Origin: Sphaerochaeta sp.
Lineage (GTDB): Bacteria > Spirochaetota > Spirochaetia > Sphaerochaetales > Sphaerochaetaceae
Length of the DNA: 5,962 nt
Assembly: GCA_003456855.1 (NCBI GenBank)
Contig: DMOO01000147.1
Coordinates: 1 to 5,962 of the forward strand
Direction of reading: 5' to 3'
Part shown: positions 1 through 5,171 of the stretch, one piece after another
Numbering within the stretch: position 1 is the stretch's first letter
How the letters are laid out: each line of letters begins with the position of its first letter
Position numbers and translations under genes: made by a program
The notes under the pieces: generated by a model
Databases searched by the model: none
Told to the model about the DNA's origin: nothing
Seen by the model: the letters and a program-made list of their open reading frames with translations, nothing else

Positions 1-893
1 GTCATCTTTGTAACAGGTGCTGTAATAACATCGCCAACCTTGAAGTTGTCCTCGAATGTTGTCCATGGATCCTGCTGCATATGCTTGAGAGAAAGGTTGA
101 TCTTCTTTGTCTCTGGATCGATGTTGATCAGTCTGAGCTGGATCTTCTCGCCCTTCTTGACGAAATCCCTTGGGCGGCTCACGTGTCCCCAAGACATGTC
201 GTTCAGATGGAGCAGACCATCGAAACCACCAAGGTCGATGAATGCGCCGAAGCTTGTGAATGACTTCACAACGCCCTCAACGACGTCGCCGATCTTGACT
301 GTTGAGAAGAACTTCTCTCTGTTTTCCTTGATCTTCTTCTCAAGGTAATCACGTCTGGAAACGACGCTCTTGAGCTTGCTTCCACCGTGGAACTTTTCAA
401 TGATGAAATAGTCGGAGATTCCGAGAAGGCTCTCCGGGTTCTCTGTTCTTGTGATGTCAGCCTTTGACAACGGGCAGAAACCGTAGTAATCGGAGCCGAG
501 GTCAACCTCGAATCCACCGTTGATGACCTTGACGAACTTTCCCTCTACAGGGGTCTTGTCATCTGCAGCCTGCTTGAGCTCTTCGCCTCTGGCCTTGACG
601 TCTGCCTTCTTCTTGGAAATGATGACCTGGCCACCCTTTCCTTCCTTGTTTACAATCAGAACGGTGACAGGCTCGCCAATGGCTGGAACCTCATCGAACT
701 CCTCAAGAGGAAGTCTTCCCTCTGACTTGTAACCTACATCAACAAACACCGTCTCGTTATTGACCTGAACCACAGTACCGGTAACGAGCTGACCGTCCTC
801 GATTCCATCAAGAGATTTAAGATACTCCTCCTGCATCATGCTCTGCATGCTCTCGGTGGTATCCTGCATTTCATTTTCTCTTTCTTCAGACAC
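1..893 (-). CDS. rpsA: 30S ribosomal protein S1 (3' part missing, runs off the left edge)
   Basis: Ribosomal protein S1 binds mRNA on the 30S subunit through tandem OB-fold S1 domains and helps recruit and unfold messages. I translated 297 complete codons by hand from the minus strand. An acidic N-terminal tail (about residues 1-30) is followed by S1 domain 1 (about 33-95, VNNETVFVDVGYKSEGRLPL), domain 2 (about 116-180, GGFEVDLGSDYYGFCPLS), domain 3 (about 201-270, with the hallmark SFGAFIDLGGFDGLLHLNDMSWG cut here as FGAFIDLGG and LLHLNDMSW) and the first residues of domain 4 (from about 286). Bacterial S1 proteins usually have four to six such domains, so roughly half is outside the window. 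The start is a GTG at 893-891 with AGGAG nine bases upstream; an in-frame TAA lies at 920-918. A downstream ATG at 869 lacks a good ribosome site. Lysine is almost always AAG, fitting a highly expressed gene. It follows cmk by 29 bp and is probably cotranscribed with it. Confidence 0.96.
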   Translation of the reverse strand, partial: MSEERENEMQDTTESMQSMMQEEYLKSLDGIEDGQLVTGTVVQVNNETVFVDVGYKSEGRLPLEEFDEVPAIGEPVTVLIVNKEGKGGQVIISKKKADVKARGEELKQAADDKTPVEGKFVKVINGGFEVDLGSDYYGFCPLSKADITRTENPESLLGISDYFIIEKFHGGSKLKSVVSRRDYLEKKIKENREKFFSTVKIGDVVEGVVKSFTSFGAFIDLGGFDGLLHLNDMSWGHVSRPRDFVKKGEKIQLRLINIDPETKKINLSLKHMQQDPWTTFEDNFKVGDVITAPVTKM

Positions 894-902
894 TTTGTTT
901 TT

Positions 903-914
903 CTCCTGATCCTT
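903..914 (-). promoter_or_regulatory. Ribosome binding site of rpsA, possibly tandem
   Basis: On the minus strand this reads AAGGATCAGGAG. The AGGAG core (907-903) lies nine bases before the GTG at 893, and a second purine-rich AAGG core (914-911) lies just upstream. The AGGAG core is what favours the GTG at 893 over the ATG at 869 as the rpsA start. The whole cmk-rpsA gap (894-922) is A-rich and leaves no room for a conventional promoter, so rpsA expression probably depends on read-through from cmk or on a promoter inside cmk. Confidence 0.75.
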
Positions 915-922
915 AATTTAAT

Positions 923-1564
923 CTATGCATTTTCGCCTTTTATGGCTTTTACAACTTTCTCACAAACTTGCTTAATGGTCAAGTAAGATGTATCTATATA
1001 TTGTGCATCAGGGGCAATTTTTAGGCCTCCAACAGGTTTGTTGCGGTCAATTGCGTCCCTTTCAATGATTTCAGCAAGCACTTTATCGTATTCCATGGCC
1101 TTTGGGTTCTGGTCAAAACGCCTCTGGGCACGGATTTCAGGCTTTGCATCGAAGAAGAACTTGTGCTCGGCATTCGGGAAGACGACAGTTGTCATGTCCC
1201 TTCCCTCGCAGATGATGTCCAGCTTCTGAGTCAGCGCATGGATGTTCTCGTTGACTATCGCCCTGACCTCCGGATTCACGGAGACCTTGGATGACCAAAG
1301 GTCGATTGCAGGTGTATGGAGCTCTGCCTCCACATCCTCGCCGTCAAGGTAGAAATGACCGTCTCTTACCTCAAAGACAGCCTCCCTGGCAGCCTTAACA
1401 CACTGCTCGGGGTTTGATGGATCCATGTTGTTGTGGAGGATCCTGTACGTGACACCCCTGTAGAAGTTACCGGAGTTCAGATAATACAGGCCAAGCTGCT
1501 GTCCAACCATCTTTGCAATTGAGCTCTTTCCGACTCCAGCAGGTCCATCAATAGCTACGATCAT
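923..1564 (-). CDS. cmk: Cytidylate kinase (CMP/dCMP kinase)
   Basis: Phosphorylates CMP and dCMP with ATP in the cytoplasm, recycling nucleotides for RNA, DNA and lipid synthesis. With the ATG at 1564 the protein has 213 residues, close to the usual 215-230. Visible features: P-loop GPAGVGKSS (7-15), CMP-site LNSGNFYRGVT (29-39), NPEVR (97-101), EGRDMTTVVFP (120-130), lid and sugar-site ERDAIDRNK (168-176) and DAQYIDTSYL (186-195). Compared with E. coli Cmk as I remember it, S36, R41, R110, R131, D132, R181 and D185 have equivalents, while R188 is Lys (K176) and the Asp of LDSG is Asn (N30). Start choice: a GTG at 1570 would overlap the rluB stop as GTGA, but the GGGG ribosome site at 1576-1573 is only two bases from it and eight from the ATG at 1564, so I prefer the ATG. 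The gene lies between rluB and rpsA, a very common bacterial pairing with rpsA. Confidence 0.95.
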   Translation of the reverse strand: MIVAIDGPAGVGKSSIAKMVGQQLGLYYLNSGNFYRGVTYRILHNNMDPSNPEQCVKAAREAVFEVRDGHFYLDGEDVEAELHTPAIDLWSSKVSVNPEVRAIVNENIHALTQKLDIICEGRDMTTVVFPNAEHKFFFDAKPEIRAQRRFDQNPKAMEYDKVLAEIIERDAIDRNKPVGGLKIAPDAQYIDTSYLTIKQVCEKVVKAIKGENA

Positions 1565-1566
1565 TT

Positions 1567-2286
1567 TCACTTCCCCTTTCTAGCGCTCTTCTCGAGTCCC
1601 AGGACCTCTCCCTTGGTGAGTCTTCTGAACTGACCGCCCTGAAGATCTCCCAATTTGATGTCCCCGATTCTTATTCTTGTTAGCTTCTTCACCTCATATC
1701 CCAGGATTTCGAACATGTTTCTGATCTCGCGGTTCTTGCCTTCGGTGAGCACCACGGAGACCTCCTTCTTGGAGAGAAGCTTGTAGGATTTGATCTTGTA
1801 AGGTTTGACCAGGCCCCTGTAGGCGTCATCCAGATCCTTCTTTGCAAGTTCATGGTCGACCTTGACTATGTACTCCTTCTCTGTCTCCGAGGATGGATGC
1901 ATGACCAGATTGGCCCAATCACCGTCATTTGTGAACAGAATGAGGCCCTGTGAGTCCTTGTCCAGCCTTCCGACATTGAACAGGAGATTCCTCTCCGGGA
2001 TGTCGATCAGGTCTCTGGCGTAGGCAGTCTCATTGGGGTCATGGTTCGTGCAGACGAAGCCCCTTGGCTTGTTGAGCGCAAAGTACAGAGTCTGCTCGGC
2101 AGGTTCTGCAAGGACGTCGTCGACATATACGATATCGTCCTCATTGACCTTGGTGCCAAGCTCGATGACGATCTTGTTGTTCACGGAGACCCTGCCCTCT
2201 GTGATCAGGGTCTCACATCCTCTGCGAGAACCCACACCGCATTTGGCGAGGTAGCTCTGGAGCCTTATTGGATATTCAATTTTCAT
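1567..2286 (-). CDS. rluB: RluB/RsuA-family pseudouridine synthase
   Basis: Isomerises a specific uridine of ribosomal RNA to pseudouridine. The 239-residue protein has an N-terminal S4 RNA-binding domain (about 7-54: IRLQSYLAKCGVGSRRGCETLI, GRVSVN) and the catalytic domain of the RsuA/RluB/RluE/RluF group. The catalytic motif is GRLDKDSQGLILFTNDG (106-122), with D109 as the expected catalytic aspartate. It is followed by KEYIVKV (137-143) and the C-terminal EGKNREIRNMFEILG signature with RIRIGDIKLGDL. B. subtilis RluB modifies 23S rRNA (helix 90-92 region); a 16S target as in RsuA cannot be ruled out from sequence, but the scpB-rluB-cmk setting is typical of RluB. The start ATG at 2286 overlaps the end of scpB by 11 bp and has AAGGA five bases upstream, so translation is probably coupled to scpB. 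The symbol is assigned by family and context. Confidence 0.9.
   Translation of the reverse strand: MKIEYPIRLQSYLAKCGVGSRRGCETLITEGRVSVNNKIVIELGTKVNEDDIVYVDDVLAEPAEQTLYFALNKPRGFVCTNHDPNETAYARDLIDIPERNLLFNVGRLDKDSQGLILFTNDGDWANLVMHPSSETEKEYIVKVDHELAKKDLDDAYRGLVKPYKIKSYKLLSKKEVSVVLTEGKNREIRNMFEILGYEVKKLTRIRIGDIKLGDLQGGQFRRLTKGEVLGLEKSARKGK
1573..1579 (-). promoter_or_regulatory. Ribosome binding site that decides the cmk start
   Basis: The minus strand reads AAAGGGG here, inside the last codons of rluB. It is eight bases before the ATG at 1564 but only two before the GTG at 1570. This spacing argues that the ATG, two codons inside the longest reading frame, is the main cmk start. Confidence 0.6.
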
Positions 2287-2824
2287 CTTCTTCCTTTTCG
2301 AATCTCTGTCTGTCTATCTCTGAGAGCTTCGGCAATGCGCTTATTGAATCCAGCTTGAACGTGTATAGGAACTTCCTGGTCGTGCCATAGAGACACGGAT
2401 GGCCCTGGACGTCCTTTCTGCCGACTACCTTGATGTAATCGCGCTCGCGCAGAATCCTTATTATCGAGTCAGAGACAACGCCTCTGATCTTTGTGATCTC
2501 GCTTCTTGTTATAGGCTGTGAATAGGCAACGATGGCCAAGGTCTCGATTGCGGCCTTTGAAAGGCGTTTGTCGATCTTCTTGCCGTAGCAAGCACGGAGC
2601 TTCTCATTGAGGTTCGATACCGGAACGAATGAATATGTCTCTGAATTCTCCACCAGTGCAAGGCCGTGGTCATCTGAGTAGTAGACCTCGGAGATCTCAT
2701 TTAGAGCCCTCTCGACCTGGTGGTCTGATAGTCCTGTAAGTTTCCCTATTCTTTCGACTGAAAGCGGCTCGTTCTCAAGAAAGAGTATCGCCTCGATCAG
2801 TCTTGCATTCTCTGTCAGCGTCAT
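2276..2824 (-). CDS. scpB: Segregation and condensation protein B (ScpB)
   Basis: ScpB is a winged-helix subunit of the bacterial SMC condensin, acting as a dimer with the kleisin ScpA to organise and separate chromosomes. The protein is 182 residues, normal for the family. The first winged helix (about 5-78) opens with LIEAILFLENEPLSVERIG. The second (about 87-160) contains the strong ScpB signature: LSKAAIETLAIVAYSQPITR, EITKIRGV, then VGRKDVQGHPCLYGTT and KFLYTF. The tail is charged (RFEKEEDEN). The initiator is the only Met in the protein and the family N-terminus begins right there, so the ATG at 2824 is secure even though no Shine-Dalgarno sequence precedes it. A promoter-like TATAAT lies 8 bp upstream. 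It overlaps rluB by 11 bp. scpA, usually just upstream, is absent; an amidohydrolase gene occupies that place. Confidence 0.95.
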   Translation of the reverse strand: MTLTENARLIEAILFLENEPLSVERIGKLTGLSDHQVERALNEISEVYYSDDHGLALVENSETYSFVPVSNLNEKLRACYGKKIDKRLSKAAIETLAIVAYSQPITRSEITKIRGVVSDSIIRILRERDYIKVVGRKDVQGHPCLYGTTRKFLYTFKLDSISALPKLSEIDRQRFEKEEDEN

Positions 2825-2879
2825 TTCAAGTAATTATATTGGGAAAACAAACAATATACAATTATTAACAACGATTAAA
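2825..2879. other. AT-rich intergenic spacer between the lysine block and the scpB block
   Basis: This 55-bp gap has 11 G/C bases (20%), far below the surrounding genes. It holds the scpB promoter-like elements. I see no GC-rich hairpin followed by a T-run, so no intrinsic terminator for the upstream amidohydrolase gene; read-through into scpB or a factor-dependent end are both possible. An ACAAT direct repeat with a 7-bp period (plus strand, 2851-2862) is present but short. Confidence 0.8.
2833..2861 (-). promoter_or_regulatory. Probable sigma-70-type promoter of the scpB-rluB-cmk-rpsA unit
   Basis: On the minus strand a perfect TATAAT occupies 2838-2833. A weak -35, TTGTAT (2861-2856; three of six consensus bases), lies 17 bp upstream. 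The flanking DNA is very AT-rich, as expected for a promoter. Counting from the -10 puts the transcription start near 2826-2824, at or within two bases of the scpB ATG. There is no TGn extension. The -10 is convincing, the -35 less so, and no experimental evidence is visible. Confidence 0.6.
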
Positions 2880-4025
2880 TCAGGTTGTTTTCAGATAGTT
2901 CTCGATTGTCTTGGCGTATAGTGCTGCAGCATAGATTGCAGCCTTCACATCAGGAAGGAAGGTCGGTGAATGCAGAGGTTCTGTGCATCCTGCACCTATG
3001 TGGCAGAACGAGCCTGAACAGGCATCTATGAAGTAACCGAAGTCCTCAGTCGTCATTGTAGGCTCATCCAGTATCTTGGTCCTGTCATCGCCGAAGAGAC
3101 CTCGTGAGGTCTTCTCGAACAGGCTTGTCTCCGCATCGGTGTTCACGACCCCACCATAGGAATCGCGGATCTCAACCTCTGACGAGACTCCGAACTCGGC
3201 ATCTAGCTTGGCTACAGTTTCCTTGATGGCCTGCCTCATGTAGTTTCTGTTCTCCGGGCCAAGGGTCCTGAGAATGCCTGAGAACATGGCCTTGTCAGCG
3301 ATTATGTTGCAGGCTGTGCCTGAAAGAAGCCGGCCTATCGTGAAGACGCACCTGTCATTGTTCGGGGCATGGACCGTAGAGAGCGCCGATACCATCTCAA
3401 CAGCAGCCAGAAGGGCGTTTCTGCCCTTTTCTGGTGTTGCTCCATGACAGGATTTGCCGTGCACAGTGACTGTTATGACGTCAGAGGCGGCATAGAACTT
3501 GCCGTATCTGAAGCCGAAGGTTCCCACAGGAAGATCTGGGGCAACATGCCCGCCGAATACTGCAGAGACACCGTCTATGGCTCCAGCATCAATCATCCTC
3601 TGGGCACCACCCTTGCCTTCCTCGTCAGGCTGGAACAGGAATACCACGTCGCCATTCAGATGGTCCTTGTTCTCTGACAGAAGCTTTGCAGCACCGATTG
3701 CAGCTGTCATGTGAATGTCATGGCCGCAGGCATGCATAGTGCCGTCATTTAAGGATTTGAAAGCGCAGTTTGTAGCTTCAGAGACTGGAAGAGCGTCCAT
3801 GTCAGCCCTGAGACCGACCTTCTTGCCCTTCTCTTTGCCATAAAGCGTGGCCACAAGTGCCGTGCCGAGTATTCGTCTGACGTCAAGGCCAAGGCCCCTG
3901 AGTATCCTCTCAAGGTAGTCGCTGGTCCAGTTCTCGTTGTTTCCAAGCTCCGGATGCCTGTGAAGGTCCTGCCTTATTGCATTGAGGTCTGATTCAATCT
4001 GTTTCGCTCTTTCAAGATAGTCCAT
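2880..4025 (-). CDS. M20 family metallo-amidohydrolase, probable N-acetyldiaminopimelate deacetylase
   Basis: A cytoplasmic di-metal amidohydrolase of the M20D type (hippurate hydrolase / N-acetyldiaminopimelate deacetylase / aminoacylase group). The 381 residues carry IRQDLHRHPELG (17-28), GLRADMDALP (71-80), the metal motif MHACGHDIHM (97-106; C100, H102), FQPDEEGKGGAQRM (131-144; E135 as general base, E136 as metal ligand), GGHV (158-161; H160), the dimerisation lid with HGKSCHGATPEKGRNAL (189-205), TTEDFGYF (325-332) and LHSPTF (351-356; H352 as last ligand). No signal peptide is seen. The reading frame could extend to 4154, but those 43 residues lie over the aminotransferase gene and look nothing like the family. 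The ATG at 4025 has AGGAG five bases upstream and gives the normal N-terminus. It overlaps the aminotransferase by 14 bp. Beside an aminotransferase and a LysA homologue, deacetylation of N-acetyl-LL-diaminopimelate (the B. subtilis DapL role) is the best inference; another N-acyl amino acid substrate is possible. Confidence 0.88.
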   Translation of the reverse strand: MDYLERAKQIESDLNAIRQDLHRHPELGNNENWTSDYLERILRGLGLDVRRILGTALVATLYGKEKGKKVGLRADMDALPVSEATNCAFKSLNDGTMHACGHDIHMTAAIGAAKLLSENKDHLNGDVVFLFQPDEEGKGGAQRMIDAGAIDGVSAVFGGHVAPDLPVGTFGFRYGKFYAASDVITVTVHGKSCHGATPEKGRNALLAAVEMVSALSTVHAPNNDRCVFTIGRLLSGTACNIIADKAMFSGILRTLGPENRNYMRQAIKETVAKLDAEFGVSSEVEIRDSYGGVVNTDAETSLFEKTSRGLFGDDRTKILDEPTMTTEDFGYFIDACSGSFCHIGAGCTEPLHSPTFLPDVKAAIYAAALYAKTIENYLKTT

Positions 4026-5163
4026 CGGCGCTCCTGAGCTTGTTGACGAAGGTCTCGAGTCTGTCCAGACCTTCCTTGAGCTGGCTGTCACTGTAGCAGT
4101 ATGTAAGTCTGATGTAGCCTTCGGACCCGAAGCATGAGCCTGGGGTTGCCGCAAGGCCTGCCTCGGAGATCATTCTTCTGCAGAAGGTGGCAGAATCAAG
4201 GCCAAGGTCCTTGATGCAGGGGAAGACGTAGAAGGCCCCAAGAGGCTGAGGGTAGCTGAGACCCATCCTGTCCAGTCTGTCCAGGACGTATGCCCTTCTC
4301 TTCCTGTATGCATCCTTCAGCTGCACATTGTCATAGTCCAGAGCCTGGATCGCAGCCTTCTGGAACGGTGACGGTGTGGAGACCACTATGAACTGATGGA
4401 CAAGCTCCAGCCTTTCCTTGACAGCAGGAGGGGCAATCATGTAGCCCATTCTCCAGCCTGTCATAGCATATGGCTTGGAGAAGCTCTGAACCAGTATGAT
4501 CTGGTCCCTGATATCCCCAAATTCAGCAAAGCTGTGGTAGTTGTCCGTGTAGACAAGCTCCCTGTACACATCGTCGCATATCACGAAGATGTCCCTGCCC
4601 TTCACCAGGTCATGGATTGCCTTGAGCGAAGCCTCTGAGAGGATCGTCCCTGTCGGGTTGTTCGGTGTGTTGAGTACAATGGCCTTAGTCTTGTCGGTGA
4701 TGAGCATTGAAAGCTCGTCCCTGTCTATCTGGAAGTCGCTCTTCGAGATGTCAAGTGGAACCGTCTTTGCGCGGCAGAGCTTGACTATCTCCTCATAGAG
4801 TACGAAGGCCGGCATCGGGATGATCACCTCATCGCCTGGATTGAGGGTTCCAAACAGGGAGACGAACAGAGCCTCCGTTGCTCCGGCGGTGACAATCACC
4901 TGGCTCTGGTCACAGGTGAAACCGTGCTTTTGGGTCTCGAATTCAGCGATCTTGACCCTCAGATCAGGGTTCCCGTTGTTCTCTATGTAGTGAGTCTCAT
5001 GGTTCTCAAGCGACTTCTCCGCCTCGGTCCTGATGACCTGTGGTGTGTCGAAGTCCGGCTCGCCCAAGGTCAGGGCAATGCAGCCCGGAGTCTTCCTGGC
5101 AAGTGCTGAGAACTCTCTGATTGCGCTTCTTTTAAGGTCGTAGACAGCTTCGTTGAGCAGCAT
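4012..5163 (-). CDS. Class I/II PLP aminotransferase, probable N-acetyl-diaminopimelate aminotransferase (PatA-like)
   Basis: A fold-type I, subgroup I-gamma aminotransferase of 383 residues, the usual size. Visible: LTLGEPDFDTP (31-41) near the substrate site, HYIENNGNPDLR (58-69), VTAGATEALF (91-100) binding the PLP phosphate, NTPNNPTG (165-172, N169), CDDVY (196-200, D197 pairs with the pyridine nitrogen and Y200 with the ring oxygen), SFSKPYAMTGWRMGY (227-241) with K230 as the Schiff-base lysine and R238, and YIRLTYC (350-356) with R352 as carboxylate-binding arginine. All catalytic residues are present. This family includes aspartate, aromatic and N-acetyl-LL-diaminopimelate aminotransferases, which cannot be told apart by motif. 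Lying between lysA and an M20 deacetylase, the PatA (DapX) role in the acetylated lysine pathway is the likely one. The ATG at 5163 follows the lysA stop by 8 bp and has an AGGGGG ribosome site overlapping that stop codon. Confidence 0.88.
   Translation of the reverse strand: MLLNEAVYDLKRSAIREFSALARKTPGCIALTLGEPDFDTPQVIRTEAEKSLENHETHYIENNGNPDLRVKIAEFETQKHGFTCDQSQVIVTAGATEALFVSLFGTLNPGDEVIIPMPAFVLYEEIVKLCRAKTVPLDISKSDFQIDRDELSMLITDKTKAIVLNTPNNPTGTILSEASLKAIHDLVKGRDIFVICDDVYRELVYTDNYHSFAEFGDIRDQIILVQSFSKPYAMTGWRMGYMIAPPAVKERLELVHQFIVVSTPSPFQKAAIQALDYDNVQLKDAYRKRRAYVLDRLDRMGLSYPQPLGAFYVFPCIKDLGLDSATFCRRMISEAGLAATPGSCFGSEGYIRLTYCYSDSQLKEGLDRLETFVNKLRSADGLS
4031..4035 (-). promoter_or_regulatory. 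Ribosome binding site that decides the amidohydrolase start
   Basis: AGGAG on the minus strand, five bases before the ATG at 4025 and inside the aminotransferase coding sequence. It supports the 381-residue form of the amidohydrolase and translational coupling with the gene before it. Confidence 0.8.
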
Positions 5164-5171
5164 CGATCCCC

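Noticed and set aside
40..348. Plus-strand reading frames and a minus-strand alternate frame (266-517) over rpsA
   Set aside because: The hand translation of the correct minus frame gives unbroken S1 domains across 1-893; the other frames are shadows.
2041..2358. Plus-strand open reading frame of about 105 codons across rluB and scpB
   Set aside because: It lies opposite two well-recognised genes, shows no family motif, and is explained as antisense shadow.
2851..2871. ACAAT and AACAA repeats in the spacer as a possible operator
   Set aside because: The copies are short, imperfect and expected in 20% GC DNA; no true dyad symmetry was found.
3369..3677. Plus-strand open reading frame of about 102 codons inside the amidohydrolase gene
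   Set aside because: Antisense to conserved M20 motifs, with no recognisable domain or good ribosome site.
4026..4154. A 43-residue N-terminal extension of the M20 amidohydrolase
   Set aside because: It overlaps the aminotransferase gene in another frame, has low-complexity Ser/Thr/Pro-rich content unlike the family, and the ATG at 4025 has its own AGGAG and gives the normal N-terminus.
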